Positions 26,035-35,105 are shown, numbered from the stretch's first letter. The stretch is DNA of 64,000 nt from Alphaproteobacteria bacterium (GCA_016124655.1 WGNI01000001.1:434001-498000); one strand, 5' to 3'. Translations and numbers: made by a program. Notes: a model not told the origin generated them from the letters alone.

Positions 26035-26490
26035 TCAGCGCCGGGCCCGGAAAAAATTGCGCAGCAAGGCCGCGCTCTCCGGTGCGAGGACGCCGCCCTC
26101 AACATGTGGACGCCAGTGACAGATGGGCTGTTCAAAAAAGCGTGCGCCCGAAACGACCGCGCCGCCCTTTTCGTCGGTTGCGCCAAACACAAGTCTGGAC
26201 ACGCGCGCCTGCGCGATGGCGCCGGCGCACATGGCGCATGGCTCCAGCGTGACAAACAATGTCGTTCCGGCGGGTAATCGATAATTGCCCAATTGGGCGC
26301 ATGCCGCGCGCAGGGCGAGCACTTCCGCATGGGCAGTGGGATCCGACAACGCGATTGGCGCGTTTGCGGCCGCGCCGATGATCTCGCCCTGCGCACTCGT
26401 CAGGACCGCGCCGACCGGGGTTTCGCCCTCGCGCGCCGCGGTCTCAGCCAACGCCAATGCGCGGCGCATCCACACCGCGTCGTTATCCAT
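26035..26490 (-). CDS. tadA: tRNA adenosine(34) deaminase TadA
   Basis: 151 residues. The CDA-fold zinc motifs are DPTAHAEVLALR and LEPCAMCAGAIAQARV, and the conserved VFGATDEKGGAV and LNN-like C-terminal LLRNFFRARR fit TadA. It converts A34 of tRNA-Arg(ACG) to inosine; that tRNA is encoded at 29759. The first 8 bp overlap the tail of a short truncated ORF. Confidence 0.9.
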   Translation of the reverse strand: MDNDAVWMRRALALAETAAREGETPVGAVLTSAQGEIIGAAANAPIALSDPTAHAEVLALRAACAQLGNYRLPAGTTLFVTLEPCAMCAGAIAQARVSRLVFGATDEKGGAVVSGARFFEQPICHWRPHVEGGVLAPESAALLRNFFRARR

Positions 26491-26602
26491 GCGGCGGCGG
26501 ATTGGCGATCTGGGGAAAGGCGCGCACGCCGGCGCGCCGCGCGTCGGTCAATTGCGCCGCCTTGCCGGGTTTCACGCGCCAGCGATACATGGCTGCGAAC
26601 AT
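26483..26602 (-). pseudogene. Truncated antibiotic-biosynthesis-monooxygenase-like fragment
   Basis: A 39-codon ORF with a strong ribosome site (GGAAGGAAAC before the ATG at 26602). It starts MFAAMYRWRVKPGKAAQL, which looks like the first strand and helix of an ABM-domain (dimeric alpha/beta barrel) monooxygenase of about 100 residues, then turns to Arg/Pro-rich sequence and stops inside the tadA start. I read it as the 5' remnant of such a gene, or a leader coupled to tadA. Recognition rests on about 18 residues. Confidence 0.45.
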
Positions 26603-26639
26603 CGCGGTTTCCTTCCGCAGCGGATGATAAGACAGCCTA

Positions 26640-27395
26640 ATGCAAAAGTCCGCCTTTCCCGCAGACGGCGAACGCATCGCCAAGGCGCTCGCGCGGGCGG
26701 GCGTGTGCTCGCGCCGCGATGCTGAGCGTCTGATCGCAGAGGGGCGCGTTTCGGTGAACGGCGCGCGGCTCGACACGCCGGCCTTCAAGGTGACGCCCGG
26801 CGACGATATTCGCGTTGATGGCCGAAAGATCGGCGCGGCCGAGCCGACGCGCCTATGGCGCTACCACAAGCCGCCCGGTCTGGTGACGACCCATCGCGAC
26901 CCGCAGGGCCGGCCGACCGTGTTCGACAACCTCCCTGGTGCGCTTGGGCGGGTGATCTCGGTCGGGCGGCTTGATCTGAACTCCGAGGGGTTGCTGCTTT
27001 TGACCAATGACGGCGCGCTGGCGCGGCGCCTGGAGCTGCCGGCCAATGGCTGGATTCGCCGCTACCGCGCGCGCGCGTTCGGCGCGGTGTCGCAGGCGGA
27101 GTTGGACGCGCTGAAAAACGGCATCACCGTTGACGGCGTTCGCTATGGCGGGATCGAAGCCACGCTGGACAGCGGCAAGGGCGCCAATGTCTGGCTCACC
27201 GTCGCCATCACGGAGGGCAAGAACCGCGAGGTGCGGCGCGTGTTGGAGGCGATCGGACTGAAGGTGAACCGGCTGATCCGCATCGCGTACGGCCCGTTCC
27301 AGCTGGGCCAGTTGCCGGCAGGCGAAACGGATGAAATCCCCGCCAAGGTCGTGCGTGAGCAATTGGGCGACAAACGGCCGCGCAAGCGATCGTGA
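26640..27395 (+). CDS. rluB: 23S rRNA pseudouridine synthase (RluB/RsuA family)
   Basis: 251 residues. An N-terminal S4 RNA-binding domain (RIAKALARAGVCSRRDAERLIAEG) is followed by the RsuA-type catalytic domain with GRLDLNSEGLLLLTNDG, whose Asp is the nucleophile, and KNREVRRVLEAIGLKVNRLIRI. It isomerises uridine in rRNA; among RluB, RluE and RluF types the S4 domain and basic C-terminal tail (DKRPRKRS) favour RluB. The gene is divergent from the ABM fragment and tadA. Confidence 0.88.
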   Translation: MQKSAFPADGERIAKALARAGVCSRRDAERLIAEGRVSVNGARLDTPAFKVTPGDDIRVDGRKIGAAEPTRLWRYHKPPGLVTTHRDPQGRPTVFDNLPGALGRVISVGRLDLNSEGLLLLTNDGALARRLELPANGWIRRYRARAFGAVSQAELDALKNGITVDGVRYGGIEATLDSGKGANVWLTVAITEGKNREVRRVLEAIGLKVNRLIRIAYGPFQLGQLPAGETDEIPAKVVREQLGDKRPRKRS

Positions 27396-27456
27396 ACAGC
27401 GCGCGGTTTGTCGCGCCCACGCTTGGCAATTCCGTAATCGGCGGCGACCATGCGGC

Positions 27457-28164
27457 ATGCGCTTGCTCTCACTGCTCTTGATTTTGTTTGTTTCCGCATC
27501 GCCGTGCGCGGCGCAAAGCCCACCGCCCGAAGACGCCTGCGCCATGGCCGAGCACCGGGCGTTCGATTTCTGGCTCGGGGAATGGGACGCGTATGTCACC
27601 GGCACGGACACGCTGGCGGGGCGATCGTCCATCTTGGCGCTGGATCATGGTTGCGTGATTGCAGAACAATGGCGCAGCGCGCGCAGCACCTATTCGGGGC
27701 GCAGTCTCAATCTCTATGACCGCAACGCGGGGCATTGGCGTCAATTCTGGGTCGACAGCACAGGCGATGTCACCCGTTTCGACGGCGGGCCGATCGATGA
27801 CGGCATGCAGCTCGTCGCCGAAGATGATTTCGATCCAAACGCCGAAGCCATCGTGTTCAATCGTATGACGTTCACGCGCAATGGCGATGGATCCGTGCGC
27901 CAGCATGGCGAACAATCCCGCGATCGCGGGCTCACCTGGATCACGCGGTACGATTTCACCTATCGGCGACGTCCACACGAATCGCGCAGACCCAGGCCAG
28001 ATCGTCTCGCTTCATGGTTCGGCATGAAGACCTTCAGCGCAAGGCCGCCGCCGGATCGCACGCCTATTCGGCGTGTCCGCCGAGCCAAGACGGCATCGCA
28101 GGAACGATTACGGGAAACCACGCGTGCAGGTCTTCCCACATCATACGGAAGGCAGCGAAGATGA
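27457..28164 (+). CDS. Secreted protein with FDFWLGEWD motif (DUF1579-like)
   Basis: 235 codons. A signal peptide (LLSLLLILFVSASPCAA) precedes the FDFWLGEWDAYV motif and repeated strand segments (WRQFWVDSTGDVTRFDGG), a pattern of secreted DUF1579-like beta proteins of unknown role. The recognisable fold ends at about YDFTYRRR (codon 170). The frame then continues for about 65 Arg/Pro-rich codons and overlaps the end of the convergent TerC gene by 101 bp, so the original stop seems to be lost. Confidence 0.6.
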   Translation: MRLLSLLLILFVSASPCAAQSPPPEDACAMAEHRAFDFWLGEWDAYVTGTDTLAGRSSILALDHGCVIAEQWRSARSTYSGRSLNLYDRNAGHWRQFWVDSTGDVTRFDGGPIDDGMQLVAEDDFDPNAEAIVFNRMTFTRNGDGSVRQHGEQSRDRGLTWITRYDFTYRRRPHESRRPRPDRLASWFGMKTFSARPPPDRTPIRRVRRAKTASQERLRETTRAGLPTSYGRQRR

Positions 28165-28729
28165 TGACGACAATCCCTAGAACCGCAATCCAGCGATAGC
28201 GTTCGATCACACGTGCGATCACCGACGCTGCGACACCCATCAGCACAACCGACAGCACCAGTCCGAACGCCATGATCGCCGGCGCGTGGCGCGACACGCC
28301 CGCGACCGCCAGCACGTTGTCGAGCGACATGGACACGTCGGCTACGACGATCGTCATGAGCGCGCGCATGAAACTGTTCGGCGCGGCTTGTGCTGCGCCC
28401 TCCGCAACCGCCGCGCCCGCGGCCGGTTCGCCGACCGTCACCGCGCGGTGGGCCTTCAGGTCCTCCCACATGCGCCAGGCGACCCACAACAGCAGCAGGC
28501 CGCCGGCGAACAAGATGCCCTTGATGGCCAGGAGCTGAATGGTGATCAGCGCAAAGCCGATGCGCATCACCAGCGCAAGCACGATGCCGATGAAGATCGC
28601 GCGCCGGCGCTGCGCGTCGGGCAGAGCGGACGCGGCAAGGCCGACCGCGACGGCGTTGTCGCCAGCCAGCGCCAAATCGATGAGAATGACCTGCGCGAGC
28701 GCCGCGAGATCGGAAAAGAGGGCGTCCAT
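28064..28729 (-). CDS. TerC family (YjbE-type) integral membrane protein
   Basis: 221 residues from the ATG at 28729 (MDALFSDLAALAQV). Seven or so hydrophobic helices carry the TerC signature acidic motifs: IDLALAGDNAVAV in helix 1 and VVADVSMSLDNVLAV in the second half. The family is linked to metal ion efflux or metal loading of exported proteins, and to tellurium resistance by name. A GTG-type upstream frame to 28780 is less likely. Overlaps the 3' end of the convergent gene. Confidence 0.85.
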   Translation of the reverse strand: MDALFSDLAALAQVILIDLALAGDNAVAVGLAASALPDAQRRRAIFIGIVLALVMRIGFALITIQLLAIKGILFAGGLLLLWVAWRMWEDLKAHRAVTVGEPAAGAAVAEGAAQAAPNSFMRALMTIVVADVSMSLDNVLAVAGVSRHAPAIMAFGLVLSVVLMGVAASVIARVIERYRWIAVLGIVVIIFAAFRMMWEDLHAWFPVIVPAMPSWLGGHAE

Positions 28730-28934
28730 CCGCGCAAATGCTTTCCAGTGACGGGAGACCGGCCTTTGACCAGCAGGCATGGGCGGACGTCAAGCCGCAG
28801 CCGGGAATTGGCCGGCGCGGCCGGTTTGGGCCTTGCTTGGCCGGAACGCGGGGCCATGTGGAGCGTTGGGTTGATGAAACGCAATGCGCCGCGCGGCCGG
28901 CGCGGCTTGTCTGGCTCGAGATCGGAGGCGACCA

Positions 28935-29204
28935 ATGTCTGACGCTCATGACGATGTGAAAGATCGCGCAAAAGACCTGCAGGCGGACTTCAAGGCGCTT
29001 GCGAAAGACGTGCGCAAGCTGGCGGTTGCGGTCGGCGGAGAGGCGCGTCAGGAATTCGATGACTTCGCGCATCTGGCGCAGGCGCGCGGGGAAGACGCCT
29101 ATCGCAGCGTCTCCCAGACGGTGAAGGAGCGTCCCGGACTGGCGCTGGGCGTCGCCGCGGGCGTTGGCGTCCTGGTGGGTCTGCTCCTGTCGTCCCGCCG
29201 CTAA
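28935..29204 (+). CDS. DUF883 (ElaB/YqjD-like) membrane-anchored protein
   Basis: 89 residues: an amphipathic helical N terminus (DLQADFKALAKDVRKL, then EARQEFDDFAHLAQ) and a C-terminal anchor with the diagnostic ERPGLALGVAAGVGVLVGLLLSSRR stretch. ElaB/YqjD proteins bind ribosomes to the inner membrane in stationary phase in E. coli. The ATG has GGAGGCGACCA upstream. It precedes a membrane protein gene by 5 nt, as in the yqjD-yqjE arrangement. Confidence 0.85.
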   Translation: MSDAHDDVKDRAKDLQADFKALAKDVRKLAVAVGGEARQEFDDFAHLAQARGEDAYRSVSQTVKERPGLALGVAAGVGVLVGLLLSSRR

Positions 29205-29209
29205 GCCGC

Positions 29210-29644
29210 ATGTGGGGAAGCATTGCGGCGCAGTTGCGCGAGGCGCGATCGGCGATCGTCGGCTGGAGCCTGGCGGTCGCGACCGCGATTGTCGGCGTCG
29301 TGTGGCTCAGCGTGGCGGCGGCGCGCGCCCTTGAACCGCATCTGCCGCCCGGCGCAGCCGCCACCGTGGTCGGTCTTGCGCTTCTGGCGCCGTTGTTGTG
29401 TGCGCTGGTCGCGGCACAATTTGGGAATAAGCGCCATGATCCCCCTGCTCTCCAGGGTCTGGCCGGGGGCGCCCAGGAGCCACAGCTCGCCGCCATCTCC
29501 CGCGCAGCGGAGCGGCTTGTGGAAAAATCGCCGCTCACGGCGCTGGCTATCGCGGCGCTGGCCGGGCTGCTGGCGGTGCGGTTTCCCGCGGCGCTGACGC
29601 TGCTGATCCAGATTTTGCAGCGCGACGGGGTCGACGAGGCATAG
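29210..29644 (+). CDS. Small integral membrane protein (YqjE-position)
   Basis: 144 residues. Two strong helices near the N terminus (VGWSLAVATAIVGVVWLSVAA and AAATVVGLALLAPLLCALVAA), then a soluble loop and a final helix (LTALAIAALAGLLAVRFPAAL). It directly follows DUF883, in the place of DUF1469/YqjE in other genomes, but I cannot confirm that family from the sequence. Confidence 0.65.
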   Translation: MWGSIAAQLREARSAIVGWSLAVATAIVGVVWLSVAAARALEPHLPPGAAATVVGLALLAPLLCALVAAQFGNKRHDPPALQGLAGGAQEPQLAAISRAAERLVEKSPLTALAIAALAGLLAVRFPAALTLLIQILQRDGVDEA

Positions 29645-29758
29645 GCCTGACAGTCCGCTGCATGGCGGCGCTCGCGGCTTTGGCGGCGGCGCAGGCGACC
29701 CTGACCTGCCGCCTTGAAACCCAATCCGGCGCAGAGTATGTCACGCCCTCCCTAAGCG

Positions 29759-29835
29759 GCGCCCGTAGCTCAGCTGGATAGAGCACCAGACTACGAATCT
29801 GGGGGTCAGGAGTTCGAATCTCTTCGGGCGCGCCA
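29759..29835 (+). tRNA. tRNA-Arg(ACG)
   Basis: A 77-nt cloverleaf including an encoded CCA. The acceptor stem GCGCCCG pairs with CGGGCGC; D arm AGCTCAGCTGGATAGAGC; anticodon stem CCAGA/TCTGG with anticodon ACG at 29793-29795; T arm with GTTCGAATC. The A34 is the substrate of the TadA encoded in this window. Confidence 0.97.
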
Positions 29836-30068
29836 TTTCCATTGCTTGCTCAGGACACTTCGCTCCCGGCAGGTCGAACACTGCGCGGTCCGTTCGTCCG
29901 CAGCTGAATCCAGATAAACGCCCGCCCTGACGCATGTGCCGGCTGACGGCGCATGACGCGCGACACCGGGCTACGACATTGTGAGCGCTGCAGTCCCCGC
30001 GCTGGCGCCGTGCGCGCTTGCGGCGACGCACCCTCAGCGCAACACTGCCCGAATCGTAGGGGGAAGAC

Positions 30069-32360
30069 GTGCGTAGACTGATCGCGGCGCGCATCACGCT
30101 GAGCGCCCTGATAGGCGGCGCTCTTTTGAGCGCGTGCGCGGGCGGCGGAGGCGGCGCCGCGCCGGGGCCTATGATCAGCCCACCGCCGCCGCCGGTTCTG
30201 CCGCCGCCGCCCCCTCCTCCGCTTCCCCCGCCGACGACGCCGCCATCGCCGTTTCCGTCTGCGGGCTCGGCCGAATTCCTCGCCAATTGGGGGCCGGATT
30301 TCATCAATGCCGAGGCGGCGTGGGCTGCGGGCTATACCGGCGCCGGCGTCACCGTCGGCGTGATCGATGACGGCATCGATCCGACGCATCCGGAATTGCA
30401 GGGACGGGTTTCGCCGGATTCCGTCGACATCGTGGCGGGCCGCAATGCGCTGACGACGTCACTCTCGCATGGCAGCGAATTGGCTTCGCTGATTGCGGGC
30501 AATTTCAACTCCGCGCAAACGGTGGGCGTTGCGTATGGCGCAACGATCCTGGCCGTGCGCGCCGACAACGGCAATGAATCCTTCAACGACAACACGCTTG
30601 CGGACGCGCTGAACTATGCCGTCGCGCATGGCGTCGACATCGTGAATTTCTCGCTGGGCAAATCCAGCCCCGTCAGCGCGAGTTTTCAGACCGCCATCGA
30701 CAACGCCACCGCCAACGGCGTGATCATCGTGATGTCGGCGGGCAATGACGGGGGAAGCGGCGCGACGCAGGTCAATTATCCCGCATTCCTCGCCACCAAT
30801 CCCGCGATCAGCCGCGGGCTGCTTTTGGTTGCCGGGGGCTTGAACGAAAACGGATCGATCAACACGATCTCCAATCCGCCGGGTTCGGCGATCAATTGGT
30901 ATTTGTCGGCGCCGGGCTGGCAGGTGGTTGTGCCAGACCATGGTCCGCCGGGCGCAGTGCCGGGATTCCAGACATGCGGCGCGGCCGCGGGGCTTCCCTC
31001 GAATTTGTGTGAGATCCAAGGCACGTCCTACGCTTCGCCGCAGGTCGCGGGCGCGCTGGCGTTGCTGCGGGAAGCGTTTCCGGGCCTGACGCCGGCGCAA
31101 CTCGTCGATCTTGCGCTGACCAGCGCACGCGACGCCGGCGCGCCGGGCGTGGACCCGCTCTACGGACGCGGGATCATCGACGTCGCCCGCGCAATGGCGC
31201 CCGCTGGCAGCTTGAGCATGCCGACCGCGGCCGGCGGCAGCGTCAATCTCCTGGCGCCGGTGGGCGTTGCCGGGCCTGCATTCGGCGACGCGTTCGCCAA
31301 TGCGGACGCGTGGCGCGCCGCGGCGTTCGACGCGTATGGCCGGCGATACGATGTTTCGCTCGCGACGCGCTGGCTGCAAGAAGCACCCCGGCTTGCGTCT
31401 GAGGTGCCGCCGCTGTGGCGAGAAGCCAACGCGCAAGCCTTCAAAGCGTCGTTCGCAGCAATGGACGATGGCGCGCCCGACAGTCTTGCTGCGCGCATGC
31501 CGAATAACGGGCGCGACGCATTGCGCATCCATGCGCCGCTTGGAGCGGGGTTTGCGCTGGACTGGTCCGCCAATGCGCCGCCCTCGTCCACATCGGCCTG
31601 GACAAGCGCGCCGGCTTATCTGGGCATGGCGCCGGCGGAAAGCGCGCTCACGCTCACGCGCGCATTTGGCGAGCACGTTCAGCTGGCGCTGCTGACGCAA
31701 TCCGGCTCTGCGGATCTCGGCGCGTTCGGCGCCTCGCAGCGCGATGCGACGAGCCTCGGTTTGCAATGGCGCGGCGATGCGACTGCATTGTCCCTCGCGG
31801 TTGGATCGCTGCGTGAACAAGGGTCCGCGCTGGGGCTGGCGTGGGATCCGGTGTGGGGCGCGCAGAGCGATGCCGAGACGCGCTTTGCCGGACTCAGCGG
31901 GCAATGGCGTCTCGGCGCAGAATGGAGCCTCAGCGCAAATGCCGCCTTCGGGGCCACGCGTTTGGCGGCGAACCGCTGGGTGAGCGCGGACGGCGCGCTG
32001 GTCTCCACTTCGGCGGAAGCCGCGTTGCGCTGGGCGCTTGTGCCCGCTGCCTGGCGCGACCGGGGCGTTGATGGCGCATTGGAGCTATCCCTATCGCAGC
32101 CGCTGCGTATCGAGCGCGGCGCCATGATCGCGACCTTGCCGGCCGCCGATGATTATGGGATCGCGCATTTGCGCTTCGAACCGCGCACGATCTCGGCTGT
32201 CCCCAGCGGGCGCGAAATCGACCTGCGCGCGGCGTATCTCTTGTGGTCGACAGGGGCGCTGAGCGCGCGGGTGGAGGCTACGCGGCGATTTTCGCCTGGC
32301 CATCGCGCGGACGCTGCGCCAGCGGACGAACTCTCCATCGGCCTGCGCCACCGCTACTGA
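30069..32360 (+). CDS. S8 (subtilisin-like) lipoprotein peptidase with barrel-like C terminus
   Basis: 763 residues from a GTG start with AGGGGGAAGA upstream. A lipobox LSAC (Cys about 23) precedes a Gly and Pro-rich tether (residues about 24-63). The subtilase triad is visible as VIDDGID (Asp about 100), SHGSELAS (His about 134) and GTSYASP (Ser about 320), with oxyanion Asn in SAGNDGG. The last 250 residues are strand-like and end GLRHRY, resembling an autotransporter or barrel-like tail. Lipidation together with a C-terminal barrel is odd; it may be surface-exposed or tethered to the outer membrane. Confidence 0.83.
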   Translation: MRRLIAARITLSALIGGALLSACAGGGGGAAPGPMISPPPPPVLPPPPPPPLPPPTTPPSPFPSAGSAEFLANWGPDFINAEAAWAAGYTGAGVTVGVIDDGIDPTHPELQGRVSPDSVDIVAGRNALTTSLSHGSELASLIAGNFNSAQTVGVAYGATILAVRADNGNESFNDNTLADALNYAVAHGVDIVNFSLGKSSPVSASFQTAIDNATANGVIIVMSAGNDGGSGATQVNYPAFLATNPAISRGLLLVAGGLNENGSINTISNPPGSAINWYLSAPGWQVVVPDHGPPGAVPGFQTCGAAAGLPSNLCEIQGTSYASPQVAGALALLREAFPGLTPAQLVDLALTSARDAGAPGVDPLYGRGIIDVARAMAPAGSLSMPTAAGGSVNLLAPVGVAGPAFGDAFANADAWRAAAFDAYGRRYDVSLATRWLQEAPRLASEVPPLWREANAQAFKASFAAMDDGAPDSLAARMPNNGRDALRIHAPLGAGFALDWSANAPPSSTSAWTSAPAYLGMAPAESALTLTRAFGEHVQLALLTQSGSADLGAFGASQRDATSLGLQWRGDATALSLAVGSLREQGSALGLAWDPVWGAQSDAETRFAGLSGQWRLGAEWSLSANAAFGATRLAANRWVSADGALVSTSAEAALRWALVPAAWRDRGVDGALELSLSQPLRIERGAMIATLPAADDYGIAHLRFEPRTISAVPSGREIDLRAAYLLWSTGALSARVEATRRFSPGHRADAAPADELSIGLRHRY

Positions 32361-32430
32361 CCCAGCGCGAGCTTGCGCCCGTCGCCAAGCTCTGCCTTGT
32401 TGAGCGCCGCAATACGGACGGAGGCGCGCG

Positions 32431-33243
32431 ATGGCGGCGGGATATGAAACGCTGATCGTGGAAGAACGCGGCGCGGTGGATTGGGTGACGCTCAATCGGC
32501 CTGAAGCGCTGAATGCGCTCAACGGCGCGATGGTTTCGGATCTGCGCAGTTATTTCCGCGCGCTGGCGGACCGTCCAGAGCGGCGCATCGTGGTGCTGAA
32601 GGGCGCGGGCCGCGCGTTCTGTGCAGGGCTGGATTTGAAACAGACGCCGCCGCCGGATCGCGCGGCGAACAAGCGCACGGTGCATGACGGGCTGCGCCTG
32701 CAGCGCGGCATTGCGGAAATCTATCTCGCCATGCGGCGCTGCCCGCAACCGATCATCGCGCTGGTGCACGGGCCTGCGTGCGGCGGCGGATTCTCTCTGG
32801 CGATGGCGTCCGACCTCCGCATCGCAGGCAAGAGTGCGCGGATGAATTGCGCCTATATCCGCATTGGGCTCGGCGGATGCGACATGGGCTCGTCGTATTT
32901 TCTGCCGCGGCTGGTCGGCGCCGCGCTTGCGGCCGAACTGACCCTCACGGGGAAATTCATCAATGCGGAGCGCGCGCTGCGCTGCGGGCTGGTGTCGGAT
33001 GTGGTGGAAGACGACGCGCTCGATGCACGTGCGCAGGAAGACATCGAGTACATGCTGACCAACTCCCCGCTTGGCCTGCGGCTTTCGAAGGAAGCGCTGA
33101 ACATGAATATCGACGCGGGCGGATTGGAAGCCGCGATCGCGCTTGAAGATCGCAACCAAATCCTGTGCGCGATGACCGACGACGCGACCGAAGCGCGCGA
33201 CGCGTTCCTGCAGAAACGCACGCCGCAGTATAAGGACGCCTGA
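32431..33243 (+). CDS. Enoyl-CoA hydratase/isomerase family protein
   Basis: 270 residues, crotonase fold. VTLNRPEALNALN and FCAGLDLKQ (oxyanion strand) and PACGGGFSLAMASDLRIA are intact. The usual PE-x-x-x-G catalytic region is changed to AYIRIGLGGCDMG, so the hydratase Glu is absent and an Asp lies further on; this branch is common in isomerase-like or actinobacterial EchA-type members. The ATG at 32431 has a GGAGG ribosome site. It is convergent with the feruloyl-CoA synthase gene (5 bp between ends). Reaction not certain. Confidence 0.85.
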   Translation: MAAGYETLIVEERGAVDWVTLNRPEALNALNGAMVSDLRSYFRALADRPERRIVVLKGAGRAFCAGLDLKQTPPPDRAANKRTVHDGLRLQRGIAEIYLAMRRCPQPIIALVHGPACGGGFSLAMASDLRIAGKSARMNCAYIRIGLGGCDMGSSYFLPRLVGAALAAELTLTGKFINAERALRCGLVSDVVEDDALDARAQEDIEYMLTNSPLGLRLSKEALNMNIDAGGLEAAIALEDRNQILCAMTDDATEARDAFLQKRTPQYKDA

Positions 33244-33248
33244 AGTCG

Positions 33249-35105
33249 TCAGCCCAGTGTGATCACCTCCGGGCCGGGCTCCTTGGCATAGAGCGCCTCG
33301 ACCAGCTTTGCGCGGTTCTCCAGGGTCGCGCGCTGGTTGACATAGCCCTTGTCGGTGATTTCGCCGGCGTCGATCGAGGGCGGTTCGGTCATGATGATGA
33401 AGCGGCCGATGCGGCGGGACGATCCGCCGGCGGACGCGTTGAACGCGTGCAGCGCATCTTTCACCTTCGCGGCAAGTTTCTCCAGCGGCGCGCCAGGCTG
33501 GCCATCCGCGGCCAGAGCGGCGACGCCAGCAGGCGTCGGCCACATCAGCGCGCCGGCAAAGGGCTTGTCCTGCCCCGTGATCACCGCGTCGAAGATGTAG
33601 GGCGTGCAGGCCGCGACGATGTCGGGCCGCAACGTGCCGACTGAAACCCAGGTGCCGCTGTCCAGCTTGAAATCCTCGGTGACGCGGCCATCGAAGATGA
33701 GGCCTTTGATCGGATCATCGGGATCGACGAAGCGCGCAGCGTCGCCGAGCTTGTAGAAGCCCTCTTCGTCAAACGCGGCCGCGGTTTTCTCCGGATCGTT
33801 GTGGTAGCCGGTCGTGACCGTGCCGCCCTTCACGCGCACTTCGTATTTGTTTCCGTTGGGCACAAGTTTCAGCGTGATGCCCGGAATGGGGAGACCGATC
33901 AGGCCGACGCGCTCGGTGATCCAGTGGACGACCGTCACGCCCTGCGTCTCTGTTGCGCCGTACATCGTGGTGACGGGAATGCGCAGGCCGCGCTCAGCGA
34001 TCGAAAGCGCCTGGATGCGATCGTAAACGTCGTTGGAGAGCGTCGCGCCGCCATAGCCGACGGCCTGCAGATTCTTGAAGAAGGATGCGCGCAGCTTGGG
34101 ATCGCGCTCCATGGCGCCGGCGAGCATGCCGAGCGCAATCGGCGCCGTTCCGAACACGTTGGGCGAGATTTCGTAGAGGTTCTTGATGGTGGTTTCGAAC
34201 TGTCCCGGCAGCGGCTTGCCTTCGTCGAGAAACAGCGTGCCGCCGGCCCAGAGAATGCCGTTGAAGCCAATATTGCCGGCCGAAATGTGGCTCCATGGCA
34301 TCCAATCGAGCGCCTGCGGCGGCTCCGGCGTTTCTTCCGGGGGGATGCGCAAGCCGTTGGTGCCGGCAATGACGGACGCCATCATGCCGTGGGTTTGCGG
34401 CACGCCCTTGGGCATGCCGGTTGAGCCGGAGGTGAAGAGGTATTTCGCGACGCTGGCGTGGGTGATCGCATCGCGCGCGCGCGCCACGGCAGCAGTCGGC
34501 GTCGTCGCCATCACATCGTGCAGCGGCGTCGATCCTTCCGCGCCGTCGACGGTGACGAACGCAAGGTCCGGATTGAGCGCGCGCAAGGTATCGAACGCAC
34601 GCGCGAACGGCTCGCCGCTTTGCGCGAACACCACCTTCGGCCGCACCGTCGCGAAACAATGCTTCAGCTTGGCGTGATCGGTAGAGATCAGACTGTAGGC
34701 GGGGCTGATCGGCGCGATCGGCACGCCCGCGGCGTAGCAGCCGTGCATGACAAGCCCGTGCTCAACCGAATTCGCCGAAAGGACCATCACGCTGTCTTGC
34801 GCGGTCAGGCCACGATCGAGCAGCCATTGCGCGATGCCTTCGGCGGCGCGCAGCGCTTGAGCATAGGTCACGCCGCGCCAGGGGCCATGGCCTGGTTCGC
34901 GCTGCATGATGTAGGGTCGGTCGGGGTTTTCGCCCGTACGCTCGACGAGAAGATGGGCGATCGTACGCGGGCCGTCCCCCAGCGGATGATTGGAGCGCAG
35001 AAGCACCACGCCGTCGGGGCGGCGCTCAACCGAGATATCCGGCGCGCGCTGGGGCAGCGCGCTGAACGGCGGCAGTTCGGGTTTGGTTTGGCCGTCGGCG
35101 CCCAC
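33249..35105 (-). CDS. fcs: Feruloyl-CoA synthase (AMP-forming)
   Basis: 618 residues from a GTG start with AAGGGAGAA upstream. Adenylate-forming motifs: YLFTSGSTGMPKGVPQTH (P-loop), TTMYGATETQG and YKLGDAARF, with the C-terminal lysine segment ITDKGYVNQRATLENR. Length and sequence character fit the feruloyl-CoA synthase branch, which activates ferulate, caffeate or coumarate with CoA. A neighbouring epoxide hydrolase is upstream in the same direction (72-bp gap). No hydroxycinnamoyl-CoA hydratase-lyase of the classical type is evident. Confidence 0.82.
   Translation of the reverse strand: MGADGQTKPELPPFSALPQRAPDISVERRPDGVVLLRSNHPLGDGPRTIAHLLVERTGENPDRPYIMQREPGHGPWRGVTYAQALRAAEGIAQWLLDRGLTAQDSVMVLSANSVEHGLVMHGCYAAGVPIAPISPAYSLISTDHAKLKHCFATVRPKVVFAQSGEPFARAFDTLRALNPDLAFVTVDGAEGSTPLHDVMATTPTAAVARARDAITHASVAKYLFTSGSTGMPKGVPQTHGMMASVIAGTNGLRIPPEETPEPPQALDWMPWSHISAGNIGFNGILWAGGTLFLDEGKPLPGQFETTIKNLYEISPNVFGTAPIALGMLAGAMERDPKLRASFFKNLQAVGYGGATLSNDVYDRIQALSIAERGLRIPVTTMYGATETQGVTVVHWITERVGLIGLPIPGITLKLVPNGNKYEVRVKGGTVTTGYHNDPEKTAAAFDEEGFYKLGDAARFVDPDDPIKGLIFDGRVTEDFKLDSGTWVSVGTLRPDIVAACTPYIFDAVITGQDKPFAGALMWPTPAGVAALAADGQPGAPLEKLAAKVKDALHAFNASAGGSSRRIGRFIIMTEPPSIDAGEITDKGYVNQRATLENRAKLVEALYAKEPGPEVITLG

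Noticed and set aside
29836-30068. Gap after tRNA-Arg examined as an integration site
   Set aside because: No integrase, duplicated tRNA end or mobile-element sequence is seen nearby.
29741-30307. Minus-strand ORF containing RPKRFELLTPRF
   Set aside because: This is the well-known false translation of the antisense of a tRNA-Arg gene.
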